From: Amoebidium appalachense
Lineage: Eukaryota; Ichthyosporea
DNA: 64,000 nucleotides
Assembly: GCA_963693365.1 (NCBI GenBank)
Contig: CAVNZM010000003.1
Coordinates: 14,880,001 to 14,944,000, forward strand
Direction of reading: 5' to 3'
Made by a program: the position numbers and the translations under genes. Shown here in pieces: positions 21,604 to 36,180 of this stretch; position 1 is the first letter of the stretch, and every line of letters begins with the position of its first letter. Below the pieces are notes generated by a model. That model was not told where the DNA came from. It searched no databases and was given only the letters and a program-made list of their open reading frames with translations.

Positions 21604-24600
21604 ATGCTCTCCTTTCTTTTCTGGAATGCTCGTAGTCTAAATAAGAGTAAAGCACAGTTTCTTCTTTCGTTACCCCAACAGGAGTTCCCGTTTATTGTTG
21701 TCGCAGAAACGTGGTGGCGAGACCACGCCACACTCCGTCGGTCTGGACGGCTCGTCGGCGAGTCTACTCAGCCTGTGGGCCACAAGCCTCACTCCGGCAT
21801 AGTGTTCATCGCCGCCTACCACTTTGTTAACCACTGTTCAGTTATAGCACGTACAATACACACACTCACCATCTCAGTTTGTGGCCATATATGCACTTTT
21901 GTTTATTTTCCACCTAGCCTTCCACTTCTAGCACTTAAACACGAACTTAACACCATCGCCCCACATAACCCCACACTAGTGTTAGGAGACTTTAATAGCC
22001 CGCTAACTACCACCCCACACCCCCTACACGGCCACCCACAGGCCCTACTTAAACCCAACCACCCACGCACGCCAACCTTTCACACTTTTGTTACAGCCTT
22101 ACGCCTTACTCTTCCATCTGTAGTACAAGAACACCGCACGGACTGGGGGGCAGCCTCTGGTCCTTGCACCTTACACATACACCACAACCTACACCCCCCA
22201 CCGTCAGACCACCTACCTATAGTCTTTCGCACTACACTTAGCCTTTCTACGCCGTCACCACAACACACTTACAGACTTAACGTACGCGAACTTAAAAGCC
22301 AGCGCGGCCAAGCAGACACTCGCTTCTTTTTCGAGACGGTGCAACCGAGTCTGTTATCGCTTGTGCGTGATGGACGCCAAACCCCACTACGCACCGACCA
22401 GACCTTCATCGATAGCGTCTGGTCTACAGTACGAGAAACCTTGTGGGACATAGGTGAATATGCCTGTTTAGGTGCCCAAGTTTACCCACAAGCACGAACT
22501 ACACACACTCGCGGCCCTCGAGCGGAGGCTGCCTTACGTAAGCCTCTACTGTATCACATGCTATTGGGTAATATTCGGAAGATTGATCGCGGCGATCATT
22601 CGATTCGAATAACGGCCGACCCGTCATCCGACCCGGAATCTGCAACCGATTCCTTTTACGGCACCCTGTTTAAACGTAACCCGACATGTATGGCCACGGA
22701 TCTGGGGCAGGCGCCCCCTCCTGTTTTTGTTCCACCCTCCGACACACCACCACCACCACACACGGCGTGGCCAGCGGGGCCGGCTGAGTTTGGGGCGGAA
22801 TTGGGGGAACTTTTTACCCCAGATGCGGTATGGCAGTTAGTCTCCCGTTACCCGTCCCGCAAAGCGTGCGGGCCGGACGGCATCCCTATGGCACTACTTA
22901 AGGTACTCATCCCACCCCGACCCGAGAAAGACGAAAAGCGTGGCCCGCCGCCACCACTTACATGTATTCTTAGCGAGTTGTTTAGCTGGTATTCTGATGT
23001 CGGTAAAGTGCCCTCGGAGTGGCTAGCCACCTTAGTGTTTCCCATCAAGAAAACGGTTGCACAGGGTCCCATCCACGAATTTCGCCCTATCACCCTTACG
23101 TCCGTTTTTCGCCGATTATTCGAAAGTGGCCTTTTACAGGCCTTTTCCCGTAACCCCACCCTTAAGCAGGCTTCCCAGCTGAGCCCTCTTCAGGCGGCGT
23201 TTCGGCATCGACACTCATGTTACGCACAAATCCTCACTCTACATAATGCAACTCAAAGTGATACCGAGCACCTCGTATTTATCGATTTTAAGAACGCGTA
23301 CGACACGGTCGACCTCCCTCGCCTGTGGGCCAAGTTGGCCACTCGCGGTGTCCCATTCCAAATGGGTCGGCTACTGGAAGCTATGTTTACGTTTACACGC
23401 GGACGAGCGGTGGTTAATGGGCGGCTATCCCCAGGGTTCACCCGCACGCGCGGGGTACTTCAAGGGTCCCTGCTAAGTCCTCTTCTTTTCAACCTGTATA
23501 TTGATGATTTAGCCGACACTCTTTCTGCGGCACAAATTGACGGGGGGTTGCCATCCCAGGCTCCCCCCGCCCTCTTTTTTGCCGACGATATTGTGCTTAT
23601 GTCATCCGATCCTCTCGAACTACGGCAATACATTCGTGTGGTTGAACATTGGTGCCAGCGCAACGATATGCAGATTGATGTCAAAAAGTGTGCCCTTTTA
23701 TCAAAATCGATACCGGCATGGGACGACGTTTGTATTTTCGGCAGTCCCCTCCCTCGTCCAATCGAATACAAGTATTTGGGGAATCCGGTGGATGAATGGG
23801 GCATATGTTTCAAACGGATGATCGACCGTCGGGTGGAGAGTGCAGGCAGGTGTCTTCGGTTATTTCGGGATGTGTATCTTGCTACTCTTTCTCATACTGT
23901 CCCCCTATACAATCGTCTTAGTATATTTCGCACATATATTCGCCCTTTGTCGGAATACGGGTTGCCCTTACTAGCTATGGCACCCCCTGATACTGTTACT
24001 AATGTCCTCAAATCATTAGATGATTTCCATTACACAACTTGTATGTTTCTCACTGGTCTTTCCACACCTATCCCTAGACGCCTTTTTGATTCTCTCTACG
24101 CACTCACACCACCATCACAACGCGTACACGAATTAGCCCTTAAATTTCACGAGCACATCACCCGCCTGTCCGCTTGTGCCCCGGACCACCCGCTCTTCCG
24201 GCTACACGCATCCCCGCCGGATTCGCCCCTCTACCTCTTCCCTTCCCCATCGTCTGTGCCCATTGCCGAGCGCTATGTGGAATGGCTGGCGACCCCCCCG
24301 GAGGTACGGCTAGATCATAGTGTGAATATGAATAGTTTCAAGTCTATGGCTGATAGATATCTTTTTACTCTACGTGTTGAGTCCCTTCCGGTGTTAGGAC
24401 CGCAAAAACACCAACTACTAGTAGCCTATATGGCGGATACGGTTAAAGAGTCTCGTTCATACATATGCATAGATTCGTTTATTCGTAATGTGGTGTGGTG
24501 TAAAAACGCAAAGATGATTATGGCTTGGCGGTGTAATCGGTTTCTGGTGTCTCCTGCTCGTATGTGTAATATGTGTGGGGGGCGGTTTACTCGCGGCTGC

Positions 24601-24672
24601 ATATCTATCAATGCTGGAAAACGCAGTAGGCCGTCGAATGTGGCTGGGCCTCCGGCAATGTCCACGCAATAA
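21604..24672 (+). CDS. LINE-A ORF2: AP-type endonuclease and reverse transcriptase
   Basis: An uninterrupted 1022-aa ORF whose ATG is two bases after the ORF1 stop. Residues 1-215 form an exonuclease-endonuclease-phosphatase domain: F-W-N-A-R-S near the start, G-D-F-N (Asp129) and S-D-H-L-P-I (Asp202, His203). Reverse transcriptase spans about 400-720: F-R-P-I-T-L, F-I-D-F-K-N-A-Y-D (catalytic Asp561), Q-G-S-L-L-S-P-L-L-F-N, F-A-D-D (Asp661, Asp662) and Y-K-Y-L-G. The C-terminus has a Cys-rich C-N-M-C-x7-C motif. The enzyme nicks target DNA and copies the element RNA at the nick. All catalytic residues I can see are present. The last 20 or so residues come from a short repeated module, so the natural C-terminus has probably been lost; a fragment at 51.6 kb preserves a different ending. 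Confidence 0.96.
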   Translation: MLSFLFWNARSLNKSKAQFLLSLPQQEFPFIVVAETWWRDHATLRRSGRLVGESTQPVGHKPHSGIVFIAAYHFVNHCSVIARTIHTLTISVCGHICTFVYFPPSLPLLALKHELNTIAPHNPTLVLGDFNSPLTTTPHPLHGHPQALLKPNHPRTPTFHTFVTALRLTLPSVVQEHRTDWGAASGPCTLHIHHNLHPPPSDHLPIVFRTTLSLSTPSPQHTYRLNVRELKSQRGQADTRFFFETVQPSLLSLVRDGRQTPLRTDQTFIDSVWSTVRETLWDIGEYACLGAQVYPQARTTHTRGPRAEAALRKPLLYHMLLGNIRKIDRGDHSIRITADPSSDPESATDSFYGTLFKRNPTCMATDLGQAPPPVFVPPSDTPPPPHTAWPAGPAEFGAELGELFTPDAVWQLVSRYPSRKACGPDGIPMALLKVLIPPRPEKDEKRGPPPPLTCILSELFSWYSDVGKVPSEWLATLVFPIKKTVAQGPIHEFRPITLTSVFRRLFESGLLQAFSRNPTLKQASQLSPLQAAFRHRHSCYAQILTLHNATQSDTEHLVFIDFKNAYDTVDLPRLWAKLATRGVPFQMGRLLEAMFTFTRGRAVVNGRLSPGFTRTRGVLQGSLLSPLLFNLYIDDLADTLSAAQIDGGLPSQAPPALFFADDIVLMSSDPLELRQYIRVVEHWCQRNDMQIDVKKCALLSKSIPAWDDVCIFGSPLPRPIEYKYLGNPVDEWGICFKRMIDRRVESAGRCLRLFRDVYLATLSHTVPLYNRLSIFRTYIRPLSEYGLPLLAMAPPDTVTNVLKSLDDFHYTTCMFLTGLSTPIPRRLFDSLYALTPPSQRVHELALKFHEHITRLSACAPDHPLFRLHASPPDSPLYLFPSPSSVPIAERYVEWLATPPEVRLDHSVNMNSFKSMADRYLFTLRVESLPVLGPQKHQLLVAYMADTVKESRSYICIDSFIRNVVWCKNAKMIMAWRCNRFLVSPARMCNMCGGRFTRGCISINAGKRSRPSNVAGPPAMSTQ

Positions 24673-24692
24673 AAAGTGTGTAAACCCCCCTT
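24613..24692 (+). repeat. Short module A at the 3' end of LINE-A
   Basis: This begins GCTGGAAAACGCAGTAGG and ends with CGCAATAAAAAGTGTGTAAA and a C run. Nearly the same sequence occurs inverted at 51774-51877 and direct at 52015-52120. Here it begins immediately after the LINE-A text ATATCTATCAAT, while the related fragment at 51.5 kb continues differently after the same text. It therefore looks like an insertion or junction and supplies a new stop codon and an AATAAA signal. Confidence 0.7.
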
Positions 24693-24700
24693 TGATACAA

Positions 24701-25279
24701 GGCACGGCCCTCTGAAAAAAATACAAGGCCTCCTGTTTACTTAAAGAAGGACTTGGTTTGATATCACGACCATGTCTTTACACATGCTCATTCTTGTCAT
24801 TTCCTGGAAAGAGGAGAAGGTATAGACCTTTCACTATTTAGGTGCGTGTGGTTAGCATTACAGAGTTAGCGTGGTCTATTTGCAACGTTCTGGAAGCACA
24901 CCTTTGTAACACGCGCGCATTTTGGTGAACACTGATAGCTACAGCATCTTGTTGGACATCGAACAACTCGCTAACACTGGGGAAGTGCCCTAGGTGGTGT
25001 TCTTGATCTTCCCTTTGTGTATATATAAAAATAACACAACATATCACAACATCTCTAAGAATCATCGTACTATCATCTTTATATTGCATGGCTCTTTTTC
25101 GACTCGTGGCCGTGAACGGAGCACACGACACTGTTTAACAAACATCGAGGTACGAAAGAATACGTTCACGCCTTTGATGGGCAACTCCGTTTGGGGGCTG
25201 AGGACGCTCACTTTTTTACCGGCAATTATACTTCACACGAGTCTAAGATGTTGACCCTAAGCGGAGATACCCCGACATC
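24701..25279. other. Upstream region of BTB copy 3
   Basis: About 580 nt between LINE-A and BTB copy 3, with no recognised gene. The reading frame before the chosen ATG at 25280 is open for at least a dozen codons, so the start of copy 3 is not certain. Confidence 0.35.
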
Positions 25280-25390
25280 ATGTCGCGAGTAGCAAATCTT
25301 TTCGAGTCTGGGCGGCTGTGTGATCTCACACTCAGAGTGGTGGGGGCTAACGGGGTCACTAGAGACTACGACGTCCACAGGGTGATAATG

Positions 25391-26295
25391 GTGGGTGATG
25401 TTGCCTTGTGAATGGAATGTTGAGATTTATCTTTTGTGTGTGTGCGGGGGGGGGGGGGGAGGGGGGGGGGGGGGGGGGGAGGTGGGGGAGGTGGAAAGGG
25501 GGGGGGGGGGGGGGGAGGCGGGAGGGGAGGGGATGGGTGTGGGGATGAAGCATTGGGGGCCAGAGGGGGAGGAAGGGAAGTGAACAACCCGAAAATTCAA
25601 TTGGCCGAAACTGTGTTTTTCACTTGTGTTGCATTGAAAAAATGGGAGAGAGTGGCGAGAAGTTCGGTATGTGTCGGACTGTCATTGAAAGGTGGTATGG
25701 CTAAATAGATGTGCGTGATGGTTTTTTTGGGGGACCTAGGCAGCTTGAAAGGCTCATCATCTCAATTTACAAGCAACTTATCCTTGCCTTCTGAGAGGTT
25801 GGTAGGTATGCGCTGCTCACGTTTTAATGAGATCTGCTGGCATCTGCACACAACTGAACGAGTAACGTGCCTGAACCTGTTAATCTAGCTCTACGATCTG
25901 CCTCAACCATTTCCTACTCTTTTCGCAAAAGACCCACACCATATCGGCGTTTATATGCCAAACTCTTTGTAAACTCATTGCGGGTTTCTGGTTGCTTCTG
26001 GACGGTGTGACCCTGAGAACGAACCCCCCCCCCCCCCCCCCCCCCCCCGTCTCTTTTGCTTGTAAAGAACGAAAGCAGCACTTGTCAGTACCATTAGAGG
26101 CTGCTGGTGCTTGTGTGCTCGTTGCGTTAACAGAAGAGTAAAGCAAAAACCCCTTTCTAGCCTCTTGTTGGTGTTGTAATGTGCTTGATTAGTCTTGTCT
26201 TAATTCTTGGATAGTGTGCTTATTGACACACTCGCTTGGGCACTTTTCGTTTTCATGCTGCTGGTTTGCTGTTTTTACTGGTATCCCTTGACTGC

Positions 26296-26326
<31 letters not shown>

Positions 26327-26746
26327 AGCCTCCTCCTCCCCCTCCCCCCCCCCCCCCTCCCCCCCAGCCTCCTCCTCCCCTCCCCTCCCCCCCCCCCTCC
26401 CCCCCCCCCCCCTCTCCCCCGGTTGTCCTGTCTCCTATCGGCTCCTTTTATGGATCCACCACTACACTCTCTGTTTGCTGCACTGGCGCGTTGTAGAATA
26501 AGCGATGTATCTTTTTCAAAAATTTCTCAGAAAAGGAATTTGGAGGGGGGGGAGAGGGGGAAGGGGAGTGGAGGAGGGGGGAGGGTGTGTGTTTTCTCTG
26601 TGTGTCTGTGTGTGCGTGTGTGTGTGTGGGCGCGTGCATGTGTGTTTGCATGTGTGCGCGCACGCGGGCGCGTGAGTTGCTGGATGCGTGTATGTGGAAG
26701 GGGAGCGGGCCCGGGGGGGGGGGGGGGGGGGGGGGGGGGGAAGGGT

Positions 26747-26780
<34 letters not shown>

Positions 26781-27806
26781 GGGGGCGGAGGGGAGGGGAA
26801 GGGGGTTATTGGCCTGGTGTTGTGAGCATGCTCTGAAACAACGAAGTGCTCGGGTTAGCCCTATATATCGAAGCTCTGTGTGCGTTTATCTCGCTTTTTG
26901 CCTTTTTTTGAAAAGGCGAGGGGGCAGGGGGGAATGGGGGGGAGGGGGGGGGGGGGGGGGGGGGGGATGACCCCCATGTATGTGTGGAGGCGTGTGGGCA
27001 CGTGTGAGAGCGTGTGTGCAAGTATGTGTGTGTGTGTGTGCTTGTGCTTGTGCGTTGGCGTACTTGCGAGCAATCATGTGTGTGTTTGTGTGCGTGTGCT
27101 TGCGGGCGTGCACACTTTTCATGTTGTTTTTGTTTTTGCTTTCTGATTGTGGGTGAAGGGGGGGAGAGCGATTGAGGCTGAAAACTACAAATGGAGATAG
27201 ATTTTGGTTTGGGAAACCCTTAGCCGATCATCGTTTTTCTTTTTGTCCCAGCCATACTTTTTTGTCTGGCCTTCTTCGCGCTTCCACTTTCTGCTTAGCC
27301 CCGAGTTGAGCAAAAGAATGGGACGGTCGGTAAGAGTACGTGTAGGGGGAACTCGTGCGAGGGAAATGGTGGTGGTGATGGTGTTGGGTTGGAGGGGGGA
27401 GGGAGGGGGGAACCGGAGATTGTAAAGCAAAAAGAAAAAGAAAAATACGGGGACCGGCTAAAGGGCCAAAAAAAAAAAGGGGGGGGGGGGGGGGGGGGGG
27501 GAGAAGGGGGGGGGGGGGGAGGGTGGGTGGATTGTTTCATTCTTTCTCCCCCCCCCCCCCCCCCCCCCTCTCCCGCCCATTTTGTTTCTTGTGTGTGTGT
27601 GTGTGTTGGTTGGGGGGGGGGGGGGGGTTGTTTTGTTTTGTCTAATTTTGTATTGTTTTTGGTGTGCTTTTTTTGTTTTGTTTTTGTTTCCTTTTTTTGG
27701 GGGGGGGGGGTGGGGGGGTGGGGGGGAAGAGGGGAGGGGGGGGGGGGGGGGGGGGGGACTGGTATTTGTGCATCTAACAGACACGTGTGTGTGTTTGTGT
27801 AGTCAG
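25391..27806 (+). repeat. Intron 1 of BTB copy 3: G and C tracts
   Basis: A 2.4-kb intron from GTGGGT to a TCAG acceptor. G tracts lie at about 25446-25520, 26715-26780, 26945-26968, 27478-27520 and 27700-27758; C tracts at 26022-26048 and 26298-26412; and a C tract at 27549-27568 facing a G tract at 27611-27628. Plain stretches at 25580-26010, 26060-26280 and 27130-27460 contain no exon I recognise. The sense strand is G-rich, unlike the C/T-rich intron 1 of copy 1. Confidence 0.75.
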
Positions 27807-27988
27807 GCTGCAGCCAGTGAGTACTGGGAGGGGCTGCTTGCATCCAACTGGCCGCTGGAGGCTGGACGGGCAGTGGTGACCATGGGGGTTTTGGTTGGGG
27901 CAGCACTGGGCGTGGTGGTGAGGCACATATACGGCATGAATGTATCGGTATCGACACGTGTGTGCACGTGGTCAACGCTGCGGATATG

Positions 27989-29019
<1,031 letters not shown>

Positions 29020-30135
29020 TTTCTCATGGAAGACCTCAAACAAACAGCCATCGGTCTCTTCTTTAGTAGCAAACCCAAATTTGAGGAATACATACCCCTC
29101 TTTATGGGTATAATCATCGGGAGCATGGCTCCACAGGCAGATACCGGCAGTCAAAAGGGTAATAATACCGGAAAATGGCAGCCAATTTTGTGTTGTGAGA
29201 GCTCGATTGTGAGGTACTGCTGGACCAAAATGCTGGAAAACCACCGTATAATTACGACGGACGAATCTCTCTTCCACTGCCTCCCCCTGCATCTTGTTAC
29301 TGCAATGTTGTCATCAGATTTCCTTTCCTGGGAAGAGATTGAGATTTTCAGGTGGGCGGTGAAGTGGGCACTGGTAACGGGCACAGATTTTGCGCAAATT
29401 TCAGAGTGCATTCGGTATCCGCTGATGATGGCAGAGGGGTTAGTCGAGGTGGAAGAGTCGGGGATGGTGAAACAGCGTGTTCTAGAGCACGCGCACCGGC
29501 TCAGAAAGGAGAGCGATGTGAGTAAGGACAAGGCTCACGGGAAATGGCTCACTCCCCGTCTTACCTCATTGGTCGATATTAAAATTAATATATATATGAT
29601 TCCGGTGCGAGAACAGACACGTGCACGTGGCCAGGGGCAATGGGCCAATTACTATAGGGAGAAAGCTGTGAGCTGCGCTATGATTGGTCGGAGCGACGAG
29701 TTTGGTATGTGCGGGCTGAGGTGGGAGGTGCAGGTGCATGCGTCCGTTAACCATAATGACGGAGAGACCAAGTGTTTTTTTAAGCTCAACTGGGTGCATG
29801 ACTCAGAGACCGAACCCTTTAACGGCATGCAGAGGTTCAAGCTGGCCCATGGAGTCGCGGTGGCGCGGGGTGAGGGGGGGTCTGAGAAAATTGCGATTTC
29901 GAACCCTTGGCATGGGAGCTGGACGGTAATTCACAACCATGTCCGTACCACCCTGCTTGATGACAACTACTATATGCACGGCAGGGTTCCTACTTTCCGG
30001 CACGATGCTCCGGATACGAGCGTGAAGTGTGGATTTCGAACCCTGAGTATGTATGAGGTGAAGAGGTGCATGGACGAGAATGGGTGTCTGAAGGTGTGTG
30101 TGGGGGCGTTTGTGCTTCCGTCAACGCGAAGATAA

Positions 30136-30960
30136 ATATTGCAGGAAAACGAAATTACGGTGGAAACTTAGATGAAATGGTCCAGAATATATGGGATGTA
30201 CGGTGAATTCAAAAGGGATGTGGCCCCATCTAGCGAATCAGCGGAAAAACCCAATAAGGTATCAAACATGGTGGTGTTTGGGGTTTATTCGGAGTGTGGG
30301 GCTTCGAGCAGGAGTATTTGTGTGTGAGTGTTGTGATCGTAAAGATGTAAAGATGTGCTGTTGGTTTGCGTGTGCATTTATGGATGTTTTATAGTTTGCC
30401 CATTGGCTCAATCTTGGTAGACAGTGTGAACCTTCGTGGTCATATATTTATACTTTGTAGTTAAGAAACTTATCAGATATATAGACGGTGTAAACCATAT
30501 AGGGCGTGAAATATGCCCTCTCAGACTAGATATACTGAAACGGTGATAAGAGGGATATATAGGCCTTTTGTAAATATCATGATCCACTGTAAGATATGCT
30601 CTGGATATCCTATGATGAGAAAACAAACATATCTAGTGCCGCGATAAGTGTGTTACGCGAAAAGATGTGCTCCAAATGTACTGCTATTATTGTAATAACC
30701 GTAAATATATATGATACATACTAGTATGCTTGATGATATGCACTGTTCCTACAGTATTGTGAAGCAGATATGATATCGTGTTAGATTTTCACTGAACATA
30801 TGGTGAGTGTAATAATAAGGCTCTGAAAACAGTAATTCTGAAAAATTGTGGTGGATATATTGCTAAGGTGATATATGCATACTGATTGAAATATTAAAAG
30901 TTAATCAGATCCCGCACGGTATCCCAGAGATTTAGAGATGTGGACATGGCCCTGCAGCCA
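30136..30960. other. AT-rich spacer downstream of BTB copy 3
   Basis: There is no gene. From about 30430 to 30900 the sequence is AT-rich, with frequent GATAT-containing words, similar in texture to 240-1120. A transcription end for copy 3 must lie here but could not be placed. Confidence 0.4.
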
Positions 30961-30962
30961 TC

Positions 30963-30993
<31 letters not shown>

Positions 30994-31083
30994 TACGCGC
31001 CCCCTCCAACCACCACCACCACCACTTGGTTCATTACGGTGACCACCACCACCACCACCACCACAGTCCCCTCCAGATCCCCA

Positions 31084-31120
<37 letters not shown>

Positions 31121-31895
31121 ACCCTCCCATATATGAAGTTATGAAACAACTCGATAACAATAAAACCACTTATCATGACGTGCCTGTGACCAACGAAAGT
31201 GCTACGTGCGCACCGAGACGCAAAGGCATGCCCACGCACGTACGGAGACATGCACACCATCTGCAGCTATCAGGGGGAGGATGGGGGGGGGGGGGGGGGG
31301 GGGGGGGCTAGTAACAGGCATATTGCGGTGTGCATCGATTACTGGGAACTATGCATTTAATGTTTGAATGCGCTTGAGCAAGACATCGAGGTTTAACAGT
31401 GACTGAGTCATATGTTATAAACTCATTAGTCACTCTGGTTGTACATGTGACCCCCTTTGGTCGACGCTTATGTGTGCCCAAAAATTTTCCTGCCTGGATG
31501 TGTATGTCCGTGTATCTATGTGCCTGTGTGGCACGTGTCATGTGTGTGCGCATTTCAAACACGTCTTTCTCCCAGCGCCGGTCTTTCTGCACGCGCCGGT
31601 TTTTCTCCTTTTGCGGTAGCTTTAGGGCGGCCACATAAAATATGCTGCAAATGGCTTCCCCACAGCCGCTGCTCCTATCAAAGCCTGTTAGGCAGTAGTA
31701 AGTCGGAGCAATGAGACTTGGGCCACCCAAAGAAAGCATTGTTCGTGTTCCAGAATAATGGAACACACTTTACAGTGATTCGGATTACATGTGGGCACAT
31801 CTTAACGTCGATATAGCAGTGGGCCTGGGGTTTTTTCTTTTTTCCCTGTAGCTTTAATTTTTTTTTAAGGAGGGGGGAGGGGTTGGAGGGTGTGT

Positions 31896-31970
<75 letters not shown>

Positions 31971-32382
31971 TGGTCGTTTTGGTCGAACACTTCCTTCTGG
32001 ATGCGCCACATGGGAGTTGCGTAACCATGGTGCAATTTCTTGCTGTCGAACCATAAAATTTGGATGGTCTGTTTGCACAGCCCTGAAATTCATGGAGCAA
32101 GAGGAAATAAAGGCGGATGTTCATCTTGCTCGACATGGCAATTACTTGCAATCTTCCGTTCAGCAGCACCGGTATGTATTTTCCTGTGCATACATAATGT
32201 AGGAGCTTAAGAGTCTGGCGCAAACGTAACACTTTTTCCTTGTGCTTTCTTTGCTTATTCTTCTTCTTCGAATTCTTCTTCTTCTTTCGTTCCAGTGTGT
32301 GTGTGTGTGTGTGTATGTGTTTGTGTGTGTGCGTGTGTGTCTCTTAGACTATTTGTGTGCATGTGCATGTGTGCGCGCGCGT

Positions 32383-32430
<48 letters not shown>

Positions 32431-33380
32431 GTGTGTGTTCTTTACGGAGGTATTATTTAAAATGCGCCAAAGCCTCATTGTAGGGCAGGTAGAACCCTGC
32501 ATGAAACTTGGCTGTGGGGGGTGAGTTATAAGGGATGGGTGGATGGGTGAGCGTGGGTGATAGTTTGTGCCACTGGCTGGGGGGGGGGGGGGGGGGACCA
32601 TGTGAAGGGCTTTGGTCTATAGTGTTCGACAACATCAGTTATCTTGATTGCAGTACCACTCTTCAAATGGAAACGTCGTATCACAACAGCGAGTCTTTTG
32701 TTTCCTTTATGGACAATGTGTTGGCGGTGATGTAGGGTATGTGTGTATGAGAGGGTGGAGGGGAGGGTGGATTGCAAGGGCAGGGAGAGGGCGGTCGTGG
32801 GGGGTGGGAGTGGTTGTTGTTGTTTTGGGGGGGGGGGGGGGGGGGGAATCAGTGAGACACAACTTAGTACTACTTCTGCAGCAGGTAAATACAGGCTGAA
32901 AACGATTGGGGCTCGCCAAGGCGGGAGGTTGGTATGCATGTGAGAGGTACTGTAACACAGGTATATATCTGCAACTTTGTGTTGATGTCAACGTGGACCA
33001 GGTGGCGATGGTGGTGACGGTTAGGGTGTTTTTTCTTTGCTGGGTTTTTCCTATTTTTTTTTTAAAAGGGGCAGGGGGGGGGGGGGGGGGTGGCCGGGGG
33101 AGGAATTAGCCGTCTTGACCAGTAAATTTAAATTTAAACTTCAACAGACGGGCTGACCAAAATGGATATCTCTGATGCGAAACTCTCAAAGGACCGGCTG
33201 TATGTACAGTCACCAGTAGAGCTTTGTCAATGAGCATGTTGAAGCGGGAATCGAAACCAGCATGCATCGTGTTCGAAATTACAAACACCTTGCATAAAAA
33301 AGGAAATCAATATGCACATTTAGGAGGAAGAGAACTTCACGGTAGTAACTTCCTTCCTAAGGTTTCTTTCTAAACTTTCT
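30961..33380. repeat. C, G, (CAC)n and (GT)n blocks with unassigned DNA
   Basis: A C tract at 30963-30993 is followed by (CAC)n at 31009-31064; another C tract lies at 31086-31122 and a G tract at 31288-31307. (GT)n passing directly into a 58-nt G tract lies at 31891-31968. A second (GT)n-G pair is at 32295-32427, with G tracts at 32578-32596, 32826-32846 and 33073-33090. The plain sequence at 31320-31850, 31980-32290 and 33110-33380 shows no gene I recognise. Confidence 0.75.
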
Positions 33381-33400
33381 TTCCTTTTTTTCTTTTTTTT

Positions 33401-33460
<60 letters not shown>

Positions 33461-33550
33461 GGCCATGGGGAGGGGGGTGGGTGGGAGGGGGGGGGGGGGG
33501 GGTAGGAGGGGGAGGTGGTGGTGGTTGGGGGGGGGGGGGGGGGGGAGGCA
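33381..33550. repeat. T run into G tract, then G-rich block
   Basis: T-rich sequence (33380-33410) passes directly into a G tract of about 50 nt (33411-33459), followed by further G-rich sequence to 33546. This is one of several T(n)-G(n) junctions in the window. Confidence 0.85.
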
Positions 33551-34910
<1,360 letters not shown>

Positions 34911-35676
34911 CTTACGTCGAGGCTCTCTTTATCAAAAGGAGCTCGTTCTGTCTATGGCAAGTGTTCGATGTCATGATATATATATATCTGTTCTTAGCCT
35001 TTTCTGGCTCCCAATCTCAATAAAACTCATTATGAAACATCCAAAAATTCTTTTAAACATTTCCGAATCGTGACGGTCAAGTTTACCCACCCATGTCTGA
35101 GTGGTCCTTTAGATCATGTATTGTTACATGTACAGTTACAAACGAGTAGTGCCATAATATACCATGTTGTTTGAAGTGCTTATATCATAATTTTCGCAAC
35201 ACGCATGCATAAAGTCATACATCTGTTTATCTGATATCCCTCCCCGTTTGATCGTTCCGGATCCCTCGCTAACGGGTAACTAGGTTACCAGCTACATCGA
35301 TACAGTTTGTGCCCTTTTACACTTCCTCACGTTCAACAAAGCGCAGCTGTAGCATCTACATATCAGTCTTGCCCTGTTAACAATTTTGCGCAACACGATG
35401 TCACTGAATACCTTCTCTTTATCTCTTGCAAGCACGACACACAATTTGTATAGAAATTAGAAAAGTCAAAGAGTTTAGGTGTAGCGGTGGCATATACATA
35501 CACCAGCCTTGTTATATTCACACTTACATACAACACGCAAATTGAGCTAATTATATATCCACCTGTCTCCTTTTCATTCCCGATTATATCACTGATGATC
35601 CTTACCGTAGTACTACTACTAGTTTTAGATATAAAATATTTTTAGTAAAACAGCTAACATTTGATTTAAAGACCAT
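34911..35676. other. AT-rich downstream region of the FAD oxidase
   Basis: About 760 nt of AT-rich plain sequence past the stop codon of the minus-strand FAD oxidase. No gene or repeat was seen. Confidence 0.4.
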
Positions 35677-36143
35677 TTAAAGTGCGGCAGTTGCATGTGC
35701 CTGCGGTGCCACATTAACATTCATATGCAGAACATTCAGCGGGTCATATTTGGCCTTAATCTCCGCCAGCCTCTGCCCATGCGACCCGAAATACATTTCG
35801 AGCCGGGCCGTCTGACCCGTGGACTCTGGTGCCCGGCCCAGAAACTCCATGTCGTCGCATGCAGGCAGTATGCCGTATGTCTCCTTGCTGAAGGCTTCCA
35901 TAGTCGTGCACACAGTGCGTGCCCACGTGACGATAGACTCCCTGTGCGTGTGGGCCAGCATTTTAAGTTTTATGATCACTTTTGATTTATTAAACAATTT
36001 GGTTTATATTGTAGGCAAAGTGACTGTTATTGGAAATTGACACATTATAGAATCCCCTGTCCCCTAAACTGAGTAACTACATTGCAGGTTATTTGTTTGC
36101 AGGCTCTCCTGTCTTTAGGGTCCCCCCCCCCCCCCCCCCCCTC

Positions 36144-36180
<37 letters not shown>

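Larger units (their letters stand above)
19930..24700 (+). mobile_element. LINE-A: APE-type non-LTR retrotransposon
   Basis: The element comprises a tandem-repeat leader (19937-20430), a short TACTTAGGC-repeat segment (20455-20510), ORF1 (20530-21601, frameshifted), ORF2 (21604-24672) with endonuclease and reverse transcriptase, and a short 3' region with AATAAA near 24669. It replicates by target-primed reverse transcription of its own RNA. Limits are approximate: no target-site duplication could be identified. It lies between the divergent BTB copies 2 and 3, so it probably inserted into their shared upstream region. The 3' end appears replaced by an 80-nt module also present at 51.8 and 52.0 kb. 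No RNase H domain was seen. Confidence 0.88.
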
